Assembly (NCBI GenBank): GCA_903920975.1
Contig: CAIXNZ010000017.1
Location: 1 to 18,555 of the forward strand
Length of the DNA stretch: 18,555 bases
Direction of reading: 5' to 3'
DNA from: Candidatus Falkowiibacteriota bacterium
Lineage (GTDB): Bacteria; Patescibacteriota; Patescibacteriia; CAIXNZ01
Shown here: positions 11,719 through 18,269 of the stretch, in pieces
Numbering within the stretch: the first letter of the stretch is position 1
Layout: each line of letters starts with the position of its first letter
Position numbers and translations under genes: made by a program
Notes under the pieces: generated by a model
The model's input: only the letters and a program-made list of their open reading frames with translations
Told to the model about the DNA's origin: nothing
The model's database searches: none

Positions 11719-13855
11719 ATTTTAGTTCAATGATATAGGTTTCGCCGTCAGTAAAAAACTGATCTCTGGCGAAATTTTTGCCCAACATAGGAGGTACGAA
11801 TAGTTCCTTTTGGTATTTGGAGACTTTGCCCGTATTTTGCAAATCTTTAAATATTACTTCCCTTTCAGTATCAATATCAGGGTCAATTTGATGAACAACT
11901 AGCCATTTTATATTAGTATCTAAGCTTGCCGTGCCCACAAAAACTTTTTTGCCGTCTTTGGAAGTAATATTTGTTTTCCAAAACCTGACATGATGCCTGG
12001 AGCGGACAGAATTTTTTTCAGTCGGCTTTTGAAAGCCAAAATCATGGACTTCGGCATTCCAAAAAGAAGGAGTCATTGGCGCGGTTGGATATTCTTTATT
12101 TAAGATCGCATTTTGGGCGATTTTGACGATTGTTGGGAAGCTCGGCGTTTCAGCCAGATACCAACCTGCTTTGGAAAAGGTTTCTATTAATTTCTGCTCT
12201 CCATCAGCAATAATAATTAATTGAATCGGCTCTTGCGTGGTTCCAATCAATGTTTCAGAATACCTTGACAATTTATTTTGCTCAAAGACTTGATTAATAT
12301 TTACCAAGCTGGAGATTGTGATTTTTGTTTCATTCTTTTCAGTTCCCGAAATTATCTCCGGCTTAAAATAGATGCCAAAGCCGATATAGATAAGGACCGC
12401 CAGGATAATTAAAGAGATACTTATATAATGCAATAAATGTTGGGGTAAGGGATATTTTTTTTCACCCTTTTCTTTATTCAACAACCATTCATTGATAGTA
12501 ATGCCAACCAAGAGCCAGAGCATACCCAATAAAAATCCGCCCAGGACATCGCTCAAATAGTGTACGCCTAAATACAGTCGGCTGAAACCAATCAAAATAA
12601 TTAAGGTCAGACCTGCGAATAAAATATTAAGCCTGTTACTCCATGATTTATAATTACGCCAGAAATAATAAATTAAAAAGCCAAAAAGAGCAACGCTTAT
12701 GCTCGCATGGTTGCTGGGAAAAGAATATGAGTTTTCAAGTAGCAAAGACATGTCGGGTCTGGGGTGATGGATGATAATTTTACTAAGAACGCTAAATACA
12801 ACAGCGCCTGAAATAGTGATAATGAAAGATAAGATATATTCCTTTTTTTGGTAAAGCCAGAAAATTATCAAAATAATTGCTGATAAAACAAAAACATATT
12901 GCCATTCGCAGAGTAAAGTAATCCAAGAAAATAAATTAATTAGGGTGCCGTGTCTAAAAACTATAAATAATTCTTCAATGCGCAAATCAGCCTGGACTAT
13001 CGGATCGGCGTGGATAATATCCCTGATGATGCCGAAGTATAAAGTAAAGATATAAATAATGACTATGCACAACAAGGTTAAAGTCAGGCCTGAGAATTTT
13101 TTTATCTCAAATCTTTGCCTTAAAAATCCAAAAATCTTCGGATATTTGTTAATTAATTTTCTGACATCGGGATTATTTAATACGCCCTCTTTAATAGAAA
13201 TTACAATTGATTTGCAAAAAGCAAAGAAAGGCTTTCCCCTTTTTACTATCAAATAGCGAATTAAATCTATAACTATTAAAAAAGCCAAAAGTACTAAAAC
13301 GAAAAGACTGACGCGAGTTGACCAAAAAACCACTGTCGTGGTTGTCTGGCCGATAAAGTAACCAATAGTCAAATAAAGCAAAGCCCACAAAAATGCGCTG
13401 GTTATGTTGTAAAAATAAAACTTTTTAACATCCATTTTAAATAAGCCGGCGATAAAAGAAATATTCGGTCTGATAATAGCCAAAAAGCGTCCTAAAAATA
13501 TGCTTTTGGGGCCATGCTTTTTGAAAAATTTTTCGCCCATTTCTATATAGCTTGATTTAAAAATTCTGCTGGTTGGTTTAAATAATTTTTTGCCATGTTT
13601 GCCGAGGTAATAACTGACAATATCGCCTATTATTGCGCCAATAGCCGCATACCAGATTAAATCACCAAAATCAAAAAAATCTTGACCCGATAGAAAGCCA
13701 AAAAAGCCGATAATAATGGCGCCGGGAATAAATGTGCCCACAAAAGCAATGGATTCCAAAAAAGAAAAAAAGGCTAGTAGCCAATAGCCAAAAATACCCA
13801 AATCTCCGATTTTGGGTAACAGCGAATTTATTATATTTATTATTTCGTTAGTCAT
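11717..13855 (-). CDS. DedA-PAP2-LssY_C fusion membrane protein
   Basis: A 712-residue protein with three domains in order. Residues 1-~205 are a DedA/VTT-type membrane domain with FLESIAFVGTFIPG (32-45), GAIIGDIVSYYLGKHG (73-88) and the LGRFLAIIRPN motif (121-131). Residues ~250-460 are a PAP2-type lipid phosphatase with all three catalytic motifs: K359-x6-RP (366-367), PSNH (380-383) and SR-x5-H-x3-D (S425, R426, H432, D436). Residues ~535-700 match the soluble LssY C-terminal domain, with DGEQKLIETFSKAGWYLAE (551-569), PSFWNAEVHDFGFQKP (596-611) and SRHHVRFWKT. DedA members include lipid scramblases, and PAP2 removes phosphate from lipids such as undecaprenyl or phosphatidic acid, so one polypeptide may flip and dephosphorylate a lipid carrier; that coupling is inference. 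Its ATG overlaps the RNHCP gene's stop by four bases. Confidence 0.92.
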   Translation of the reverse strand: MTNEIINIINSLLPKIGDLGIFGYWLLAFFSFLESIAFVGTFIPGAIIIGFFGFLSGQDFFDFGDLIWYAAIGAIIGDIVSYYLGKHGKKLFKPTSRIFKSSYIEMGEKFFKKHGPKSIFLGRFLAIIRPNISFIAGLFKMDVKKFYFYNITSAFLWALLYLTIGYFIGQTTTTVVFWSTRVSLFVLVLLAFLIVIDLIRYLIVKRGKPFFAFCKSIVISIKEGVLNNPDVRKLINKYPKIFGFLRQRFEIKKFSGLTLTLLCIVIIYIFTLYFGIIRDIIHADPIVQADLRIEELFIVFRHGTLINLFSWITLLCEWQYVFVLSAIILIIFWLYQKKEYILSFIITISGAVVFSVLSKIIIHHPRPDMSLLLENSYSFPSNHASISVALFGFLIYYFWRNYKSWSNRLNILFAGLTLIILIGFSRLYLGVHYLSDVLGGFLLGMLWLLVGITINEWLLNKEKGEKKYPLPQHLLHYISISLIILAVLIYIGFGIYFKPEIISGTEKNETKITISSLVNINQVFEQNKLSRYSETLIGTTQEPIQLIIIADGEQKLIETFSKAGWYLAETPSFPTIVKIAQNAILNKEYPTAPMTPSFWNAEVHDFGFQKPTEKNSVRSRHHVRFWKTNITSKDGKKVFVGTASLDTNIKWLVVHQIDPDIDTEREVIFKDLQNTGKVSKYQKELFVPPMLGKNFARDQFFTDGETYIIELK

Positions 13856-14178
13856 GCTGATATTATATCATTATATATTGTATTTGTGCTCAATTTGGTT
13901 AACTCCTCTTTGTTGTCGCAAGCCAATGCCTTGACTCGATGTTCATATCCGCATTTTTGGCATTGGTAATGAATTATTTTTTCTCCAGATTTTAATTCAA
14001 CACTAATCGGTTCCATTAAACCTTTACAATTACAGAGTCGATCGCCGGGGTTAACATCAACATGTTTGGAAAATAAACAAACTGGACAATGGTCAGTATA
14101 GCCAGTGCCTTTAACTTCATGACCGCAATTGGTGCAACTAAAATTTTCAATTTTTCTTTGAAATTTTTTTGTTAGCAT
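13852..14178 (-). CDS. RNHCP-domain zinc-binding protein
   Basis: A 108-residue protein of the RNHCP type (PF12647): SCTNCG (14-19) with the first CxxC, DHCPVC (29-34), the hallmark SKHVDVNPGDR (37-47), CNCKGLMEPI (49-58), and a second pair QCQKCGYEH (73-81). The cysteines suggest one or two zinc sites and a role in RNA or protein binding; the molecular function of the family is not established. The signature here reads TDHCP in place of RNHCP, so the family's name residues are partly changed. Its start codon at 14178 lies within the end of the RlmD-like gene (32-bp overlap), and its stop overlaps the next start by four bases. All three are therefore one operon, placing it with an rRNA methyltransferase. 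Confidence 0.88.
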   Translation of the reverse strand: MLTKKFQRKIENFSCTNCGHEVKGTGYTDHCPVCLFSKHVDVNPGDRLCNCKGLMEPISVELKSGEKIIHYQCQKCGYEHRVKALACDNKEELTKLSTNTIYNDIISA

Positions 14179-15445
14179 TTTTTTTATCTAAAACACAGAG
14201 CGCTTCAATATGCGGAGTTCTTGGAAAAAAATTATAGAGCTTTAAAAATTTAACCTCGTATTCACTGCTTAAGAGTTTAATATCGCGGGCTTGAGTTGAT
14301 AAATTGCAGGATAAATAGATTAAGCGTCGAGGTTGGACATCAAGAATTTGGTCAATTACTTTATAATGCAACCCGAGGCGCGGCGGGTCTAAGATGATAA
14401 TTTTATTTTTCGTAATTGCTTCAACCATTTTTTCAGCCGGTGCCAACTCAGCCTGGCAATTTTTAATCTTGTTCAAGAAAATGTTTTCGTTAGCGAAATC
14501 AACAGCTTCTTCATTATTATCAACCAAAATAGCGCTTTTGACCTTTTTGCATAATGGCAAACTTATGGCACCCACGCCACAATAAAAATCTACCACTTCC
14601 CTCTTTTTATCCAAAAATTGTTCAATATCATCTAAAACTTTTTCAAATATTGGCAGGTTGACTTGGAAAAAGCTTAAGGCGCCGTATTTTAATTTAATTT
14701 CTCTGATTGGCTCAAACAGATAATTTTGTCCAGCTGAATATAAAACTTGAGTAGGTACCGAAGCTGGACTTTGAGGAATTGAAAAGAATAATGTAAAGCC
14801 CAAAAATTTATCATCAAGTTCCGGATAGGTTTCAAAAGTTAAAACATCTTTGACAAATAAAGAAGCTATTGTTTCACCCGCCAGGTTGGAGCGGACAATT
14901 AGGGATTTTAAGCTTCCAATGTCTATTTGATTAGCGTTTAGCCAATCCAGAATTTTTTGCGTAGTATCATTAATGACCTCATCGGCTAAAAGACATTTAT
15001 CTATGGCTTGTAATTTGTGCTTGCCCCTGATAAAAAAAGCCAAGCTTATTTTGCCCTGCTTATCCAAGGCAAAACTATATTCTATTTTATTGCGATAGCC
15101 GTATTGTCTGTCATCAGAAATAATTTCCAAATTCAAATCAGGCCCCAAACCGCCAAACTTTATATATGTTTCTTTGGCAATCTCTTTTTTCCAAAAAATT
15201 TCACCGGCTTCTGAAATAATTTGCCAGGGACTACAGGCTAAAAAATGATCTTCCCCGCTAGCGATACGAAGCGGCGATGGATTGATTATTTTTGTAGCCA
15301 CAGCTTCTATAATATTTTTTCTTTTGGTAAAAAAATCAAACTCAACCTCCTCGTCGGGCAGAGCATTCCAAATAAAAGCGGTTTTATTTTCAAATTTGCC
15401 CAAACCTTGACCGCCAAATACTAATTTGTCTATTTTGATTTTCAT
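14147..15445 (-). CDS. RlmD/RumA-like 23S rRNA (uracil-5-)-methyltransferase
   Basis: A 432-residue enzyme of the RumA/TrmA group, which puts a methyl on C5 of a uridine in rRNA or tRNA. It has an N-terminal TRAM-type RNA-binding domain (1-~55, KIDKLVFGGQGLGKF). The SAM-binding motif is VVDFYCGVGAISL (284-296), with FFQVN (259-263), DPPRLG (353-358), catalytic SCN cysteine C380 and the TPHIE tail acid (E414). The four cysteines that hold the [4Fe-4S] cluster in RumA are absent; only ACSPWQ (C71) remains near that place, so this is a cluster-free form. The exact target (747, 1939 or another) cannot be told. It is first in an operon with the RNHCP and DedA-PAP2 genes. The -10 box lies 6 nt before the ATG and no Shine-Dalgarno is present. 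Confidence 0.88.
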   Translation of the reverse strand: MKIKIDKLVFGGQGLGKFENKTAFIWNALPDEEVEFDFFTKRKNIIEAVATKIINPSPLRIASGEDHFLACSPWQIISEAGEIFWKKEIAKETYIKFGGLGPDLNLEIISDDRQYGYRNKIEYSFALDKQGKISLAFFIRGKHKLQAIDKCLLADEVINDTTQKILDWLNANQIDIGSLKSLIVRSNLAGETIASLFVKDVLTFETYPELDDKFLGFTLFFSIPQSPASVPTQVLYSAGQNYLFEPIREIKLKYGALSFFQVNLPIFEKVLDDIEQFLDKKREVVDFYCGVGAISLPLCKKVKSAILVDNNEEAVDFANENIFLNKIKNCQAELAPAEKMVEAITKNKIIILDPPRLGLHYKVIDQILDVQPRRLIYLSCNLSTQARDIKLLSSEYEVKFLKLYNFFPRTPHIEALCVLDKKNANKKISKKN

Positions 15446-15451
15446 TACTTT

Positions 15452-15480
15452 ATTTTAGCCAAAATTCGCCTTTTAGTCAA
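15452..15480 (-). promoter_or_regulatory. Promoter of RlmD-like operon, leaderless geometry
   Basis: Minus strand: TTGACT (15475-15480), 17-bp spacer, TAAAAT (15452-15457), then exactly six bases to the ATG at 15445. This is the same geometry as the mnmA promoter. The -35 stands back-to-back with that of the zinc-ribbon gene, giving a GTCAAA/TTTGAC dyad at 15476-15492. Confidence 0.7.
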
Positions 15481-15487
15481 AATACCT

Positions 15488-15516
15488 TTGACAAATAGAC
15501 TCATCTGTGCTATACT
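15488..15516 (+). promoter_or_regulatory. Strong promoter of zinc-ribbon gene
   Basis: TTGACA (15488-15493), exactly 17 bp, TATACT (15511-15516). It is near-consensus and predicts a start about 15523 and a ~90-nt leader. Confidence 0.85.
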
Positions 15517-15573
15517 GTTAACAATCGAGCAAATTAGGCAATATATTATAAAAATTATATTTTATACATACGT

Positions 15574-15618
15574 GCCGTTTTGTTTCGAACTTAATTAATA
15601 ACGTACAAGCAAAATGGC
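15574..15618 (+). promoter_or_regulatory. Leader hairpin covering the start codon
   Basis: Positions 15574-15585 (GCCGTTTTGTTT) can pair with 15607-15618 (AAGCAAAATGGC) in a 12-bp stem with two G-U pairs and a 21-base loop. The ATG (15614-15616) is inside the right arm. No Shine-Dalgarno is present. The form suits a cis-acting translational switch such as an RNA thermometer. An upstream GGCA (15537-15540) could pair with TGCC (15573-15576) as an alternative. Confidence 0.45.
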
Positions 15619-15790
15619 TTACGGAAATGATGGTGGTTTTCAAAGGAAGATGTACCAAGGCAGCTGGAAATGTGCTGGCTGCGGCAAGGACATTACAGAA
15701 CTTCCTTTTGAACCAGATCCAGCAAGGTTAGATCAATTACTTTGCAGGGATTGCCACCGAGCAAGACGACCTCAAAGAAGTCGCTTCTAA
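15614..15790 (+). CDS. Small CxxC...CxxC zinc-ribbon protein
   Basis: A 58-residue protein with WKCAGCGKDI (18-27) and LCRDCHRARR (43-52), giving two CxxC pairs 18 residues apart, the layout of a single-zinc ribbon. The N terminus is Gly-rich (AYGNDGGFQRK) and the C terminus is very basic (HRARRPQRSRF), suiting RNA or ribosome binding. Very small zinc-ribbon proteins of this layout are common in Patescibacteria; their function is not known. Coding is supported by a near-perfect promoter (15488-15516), the conserved Cys spacing and the terminator starting 6 bases after the stop. There is no Shine-Dalgarno; the leader can form a hairpin that covers the ATG. An in-frame ATG at residue 13 is an unlikely alternative, as it leaves too short an arm before the first CxxC. 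Confidence 0.85.
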   Translation: MAYGNDGGFQRKMYQGSWKCAGCGKDITELPFEPDPARLDQLLCRDCHRARRPQRSRF

Positions 15791-15796
15791 ATAAAT

Positions 15797-15831
15797 AAAA
15801 CCACTCTGGCTTACGCCGGGGTGGTTTTATT
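15797..15831. terminator. Bidirectional intrinsic terminator
   Basis: Fourteen-base stem with two G-U wobbles (15797-15810 with 15815-15828), TTAC loop, A/T-rich flanks on both sides. It ends the zinc-ribbon gene (+) and the SIMPL gene (-). Confidence 0.9.
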
Positions 15832-15845
15832 TTATACGAAATATG

Positions 15846-16580
15846 CTATTTGAGTATAAACTGGGTTCTGACAGTCACCATTAATTCCTTATCAATAGTA
15901 CTAGTGTCATAAGTTCCATAATCTGAAACATCCGTTGAATTAACTGGCATTAACTGAACTACTCCTACGCTGGCTGACCTTAAACTGCCAACTTGCTTAC
16001 CGCTGGATTCAACTAATTTCGCTGCTCGATTCTGAGAATCTAAAACTGCTTCGCTTAATAATTGAATTCTTTCTTCAGATAAATTAGTCACATAATACTC
16101 AAGTGATTGGGTAGTAAAAATTACACCAGCATTGATTAATTCATCAATATTTTTTGCTAACAGAGTAACTTTTTGCACATCTTTTGATTGCAATTCCACA
16201 GTCTGCTGCAAAGCATATTCAATCGGTCCCTGGTTTTTATCCCAGGTAATCTGATTCATTAGCACCGGTGAGATATTTAAATCTTTTTCTTCAATTCCGT
16301 TTTTCTTAAAAAAAGCCACAACCGCCACATTATCATTTTTCATCTGCTCATAGCCGCCTTTAAGAGTATCCAGGGTTATATTGCGGGAAAAAGATGTGCG
16401 CCATTTCACTAAATCAGAAGTAACTTGTTTCTTGGCTGAACCAGTGACGGTTAAAGCGTTGTCAAAAGATTTGACGGTATAAAAAGCATATGAACCAAGT
16501 CCGGCGGCAATAATTAAACAAAAGCCAAGTATTAAGCCGACCCAGACAAAGATTCCATAGGATTGTTTTTGGTTATCCAT
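15846..16580 (-). CDS. SIMPL-domain (DUF541) membrane-anchored protein
   Basis: A 244-residue protein with one N-terminal membrane helix (about 10-33) and a SIMPL/DUF541 domain: ALTVTGSAKKQVTSDLVKW (42-60) at the start, QQTVELQSKDVQKV in the middle, and VTVRTQFIL (235-243) at the end. The family is predicted to be extracytoplasmic, often oligomeric, with no agreed enzymatic role. I take the start at 16580 (MDNQKQSYG). A longer in-frame ATG at 16640 would add 20 hydrophobic, AT-encoded residues and would place the promoter's TATAAT (16608-16613) inside the gene, so it is unlikely. There is no Shine-Dalgarno. It is divergent from the Cys-rich lipoprotein gene and convergent with the zinc-ribbon gene. 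Confidence 0.88.
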   Translation of the reverse strand: MDNQKQSYGIFVWVGLILGFCLIIAAGLGSYAFYTVKSFDNALTVTGSAKKQVTSDLVKWRTSFSRNITLDTLKGGYEQMKNDNVAVVAFFKKNGIEEKDLNISPVLMNQITWDKNQGPIEYALQQTVELQSKDVQKVTLLAKNIDELINAGVIFTTQSLEYYVTNLSEERIQLLSEAVLDSQNRAAKLVESSGKQVGSLRSASVGVVQLMPVNSTDVSDYGTYDTSTIDKELMVTVRTQFILK

Positions 16581-16607
16581 ATAAATAATTAAAATTATTA
16601 TGTTAAT

Positions 16608-16613
16608 ATTATA
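16608..16613 (-). promoter_or_regulatory. Extended -10 of SIMPL gene
   Basis: Minus strand TATAAT preceded by TGT (TGTTATAAT), 27 bases before the ATG at 16580. No good -35 is seen, as expected for extended -10 promoters. The same TGTTATAAT stands before the ATP-grasp gene. Confidence 0.6.
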
Positions 16614-16641
16614 ACACAAATAGAATTTATAATAAATCAAG

Positions 16642-16670
16642 TTGACAACATTATGTCAAAGAGTTAATCT
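16642..16670 (+). promoter_or_regulatory. Promoter of Cys-rich lipoprotein with operator-like dyad
   Basis: TTGACA (16642-16647), 17-bp spacer, weak -10 TAATCT (16665-16670). TTGACA and TGTCAA (16654-16659) form a perfect 6-bp inverted repeat with a 6-bp centre, covering the -35 and half of the spacer, as a repressor or activator site might. Confidence 0.5.
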
Positions 16671-16722
16671 AAATTGTTCTTTGAAAATAGGGCGTTATTT
16701 AATATGACCACTCACTCAAAAC

Positions 16723-16742
16723 TGGCCAAATGGCCAAAGGAG
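16723..16742 (+). promoter_or_regulatory. Leader hairpin abutting Shine-Dalgarno
   Basis: TGGCC/GGCCA (16723-16727 with 16732-16736), loop AAAT, directly before and touching the Shine-Dalgarno AAAGGAG (16736-16742), seven bases from the ATG. Confidence 0.45.
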
Positions 16743-16749
16743 AAACAAA

Positions 16750-17244
16750 ATGAAAACATTGAAAAAAGGAGTGTTTTTTTACCTTGCTTTCTGTCTGCTT
16801 GGCACCTTGAGCGTTTCTTGCGATGGAGATAAGCCTGAAAAAACATATGATTGTGATGGATATGGAATGTGCGTTCAAAGGACATCGGGATATGCTTGTC
16901 CAGAAAGTCGGTGCGGGTATAATTCATCTAACAACACTGCGATTGCAGCTTCAGCTACCAGCGTTTTTGACTGTTTAGATGAATCCTTGGTAGCGCCCTC
17001 AACCATGACAATAGTTTTTAGCTATCAAGCAAGCGCTAACTCTGGTTGCTATACTCGGCCGAATTTCGCAGTCACTAATGGAATTGATACCCAGAGTTTT
17101 TCTTTTGATTGCCATGCTTCTGGGAAAAGCTCCATCTCTATTGATATTTCGGCAGCGCAAACAATAGATGACATAAATTTTAGTTTGTTTTCTGGCGATT
17201 GGGCAGCTTGGGTTGGCATTGAGTCCATTACTTTTACGCCTTAA
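16750..17244 (+). CDS. Cys-rich predicted lipoprotein, unknown
   Basis: A 164-residue protein with a lipoprotein signal: MKTLKKG, a hydrophobic core, and lipobox LSVSC with lipidated C24. The mature part has seven more cysteines (35, 41, 50, 55, 75, 100, 121); four of them cluster in the first 35 residues in a knot-like DCDGYGMC / ACPESRC pattern. The rest is Ser/Thr/Ala-rich and beta-like, ending in SGDWAAWVGIESITF (149-163), the type of strand seen at the end of carbohydrate-binding jelly-roll domains. I do not recognise the family. Odd cysteine numbers suggest exported disulfides. It has its own TTGACA promoter, a Shine-Dalgarno and a terminator (17266-17293). Codon use is less AT-rich than in the flanking SIMPL and SMR-like genes. 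Confidence 0.72.
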   Translation: MKTLKKGVFFYLAFCLLGTLSVSCDGDKPEKTYDCDGYGMCVQRTSGYACPESRCGYNSSNNTAIAASATSVFDCLDESLVAPSTMTIVFSYQASANSGCYTRPNFAVTNGIDTQSFSFDCHASGKSSISIDISAAQTIDDINFSLFSGDWAAWVGIESITFTP

Positions 17245-17265
17245 TCAAACAGCAACAATAAATTC

Positions 17266-17296
17266 AAAGAGGGTTCAAAATTGAACCCTCTTTTTT
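17266..17296. terminator. Intrinsic terminator, mainly + strand
   Basis: Thirteen-base palindrome (17266-17278 with 17281-17293) followed by a T-run on +. It ends the Cys-rich lipoprotein gene and can also serve the converging lipoprotein gene at 17320, with a weaker T-run. Confidence 0.88.
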
Positions 17297-17319
17297 ATTT
17301 TTAAATTGTTTAATATGAA

Positions 17320-18264
17320 TTAGGGATTATTGGCTATTTCGTGAATCAGCCAGTCATCGCCGCTTTTTTGCACTGATATCCAGCGCGTATTAGCTCCCTG
17401 TGCCCAGCCATAACCTTCTCCCTCTGATGTAACACTGACATTTAGTTTCACGACATAGACTTGTCTTTCATTTGTCCATTCTTCCTGAAAAACCGGCTCA
17501 ATGCTTTTAACTTCCAATGATTTAATAGTATTAAAATTTACTCCCCAGCCCTGCTTGGTATTATCATTGGCATCCAGCATTTTTATGGCACCTTGAATAT
17601 CTTTTTTACTCAATGTAGCTAAGAATTTTTCAACCACCACCTTTTGACTTAAAGATGTATCAACTTTGGGCGGTGATAAATCAATAGGATTTTTGGCAAT
17701 TTTAATTTTTAACCGGCCATTGATTTTATCAGCCATGGCAGCGGCAAAATCAATTAATTGATCGTCAGTAATCGCTTTATGGGAATAATTTGCCCAGACA
17801 AAACGATTGGGATTGATTATCAAATCAACTGACCAGATGCTTTTATCCGTACGATAACTAACAATATTTTCCATATTAATTTTTGAACTTGTATCCAGGG
17901 TCATGCCCAAATACTTGCGTGCTTCTTTCTGCCTCTCAACATTCAAATTATCTAAAACAATAGTAATACTGGGTCCGCCTGGGCCGACATAATTATACTT
18001 AGCGTCTTTGTAAAAGTCTTCTTTATAATCAGTAAAATAATCGCAAGAATAAACTCCGCTTATTTTTGACGGTTCCATTCTGACGATTGTTTTACCTATA
18101 ACCGAATAAACAAAATCAGGGGTAAATTCTTTACAAATATCGCTATCCACATCGCCTTTGGGCGCTCCTGTTCCTGTTGAATTATTGCCTAAATTACTGC
18201 CCTTAGCACAGCCGCTAAGCAGTAAAATGCTGACAGCCAGCAATAAAAATGTTTTTTTAATCAT
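17320..18264 (-). CDS. Predicted lipoprotein with NTF2-like C-terminal domain
   Basis: A 314-residue protein with a lipoprotein signal (lipobox LLSGC, lipidated C19) and a Gly/Asn/Ser linker. A first domain (~40-195) starts ICKEFTPDFVYSVIGKTI and holds a CDYF cysteine. A second domain (~205-314) reads VVEKFLATLSKKDIQGAIKML, then IKSLEVKSIEPVFQEEW and ending WISVQKSGDDWLIHEIAN, the layout of NTF2-like DUF4878/DUF4829-type domains. Two cysteines in the first domain (C44 and one in YSCDYF) could form a disulfide outside the cell. Function unknown; likely a surface-anchored binding protein. It follows the SMR-like transporter after five bases and so belongs to its operon. No Shine-Dalgarno is seen. 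Confidence 0.8.
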   Translation of the reverse strand: MIKKTFLLLAVSILLLSGCAKGSNLGNNSTGTGAPKGDVDSDICKEFTPDFVYSVIGKTIVRMEPSKISGVYSCDYFTDYKEDFYKDAKYNYVGPGGPSITIVLDNLNVERQKEARKYLGMTLDTSSKINMENIVSYRTDKSIWSVDLIINPNRFVWANYSHKAITDDQLIDFAAAMADKINGRLKIKIAKNPIDLSPPKVDTSLSQKVVVEKFLATLSKKDIQGAIKMLDANDNTKQGWGVNFNTIKSLEVKSIEPVFQEEWTNERQVYVVKLNVSVTSEGEGYGWAQGANTRWISVQKSGDDWLIHEIANNP

Positions 18265-18269
18265 AATTT

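Noticed and set aside
16581..16640. N-terminal extension of the SIMPL protein (20 residues)
   Set aside because: It would put the TATAAT promoter element inside the coding region; the extra residues are an AT-rich run and the shorter start gives a normal membrane anchor.
16665..16690. rRNA-leader-like 'TTCTTTGAAAA' stretch upstream of the Cys-rich lipoprotein
   Set aside because: Only a short AT-rich resemblance; no rRNA gene follows.
16712..16927. 71-codon minus-strand frame over the Cys-rich lipoprotein start
   Set aside because: Antisense shadow of a gene with lipobox, SD and terminator.
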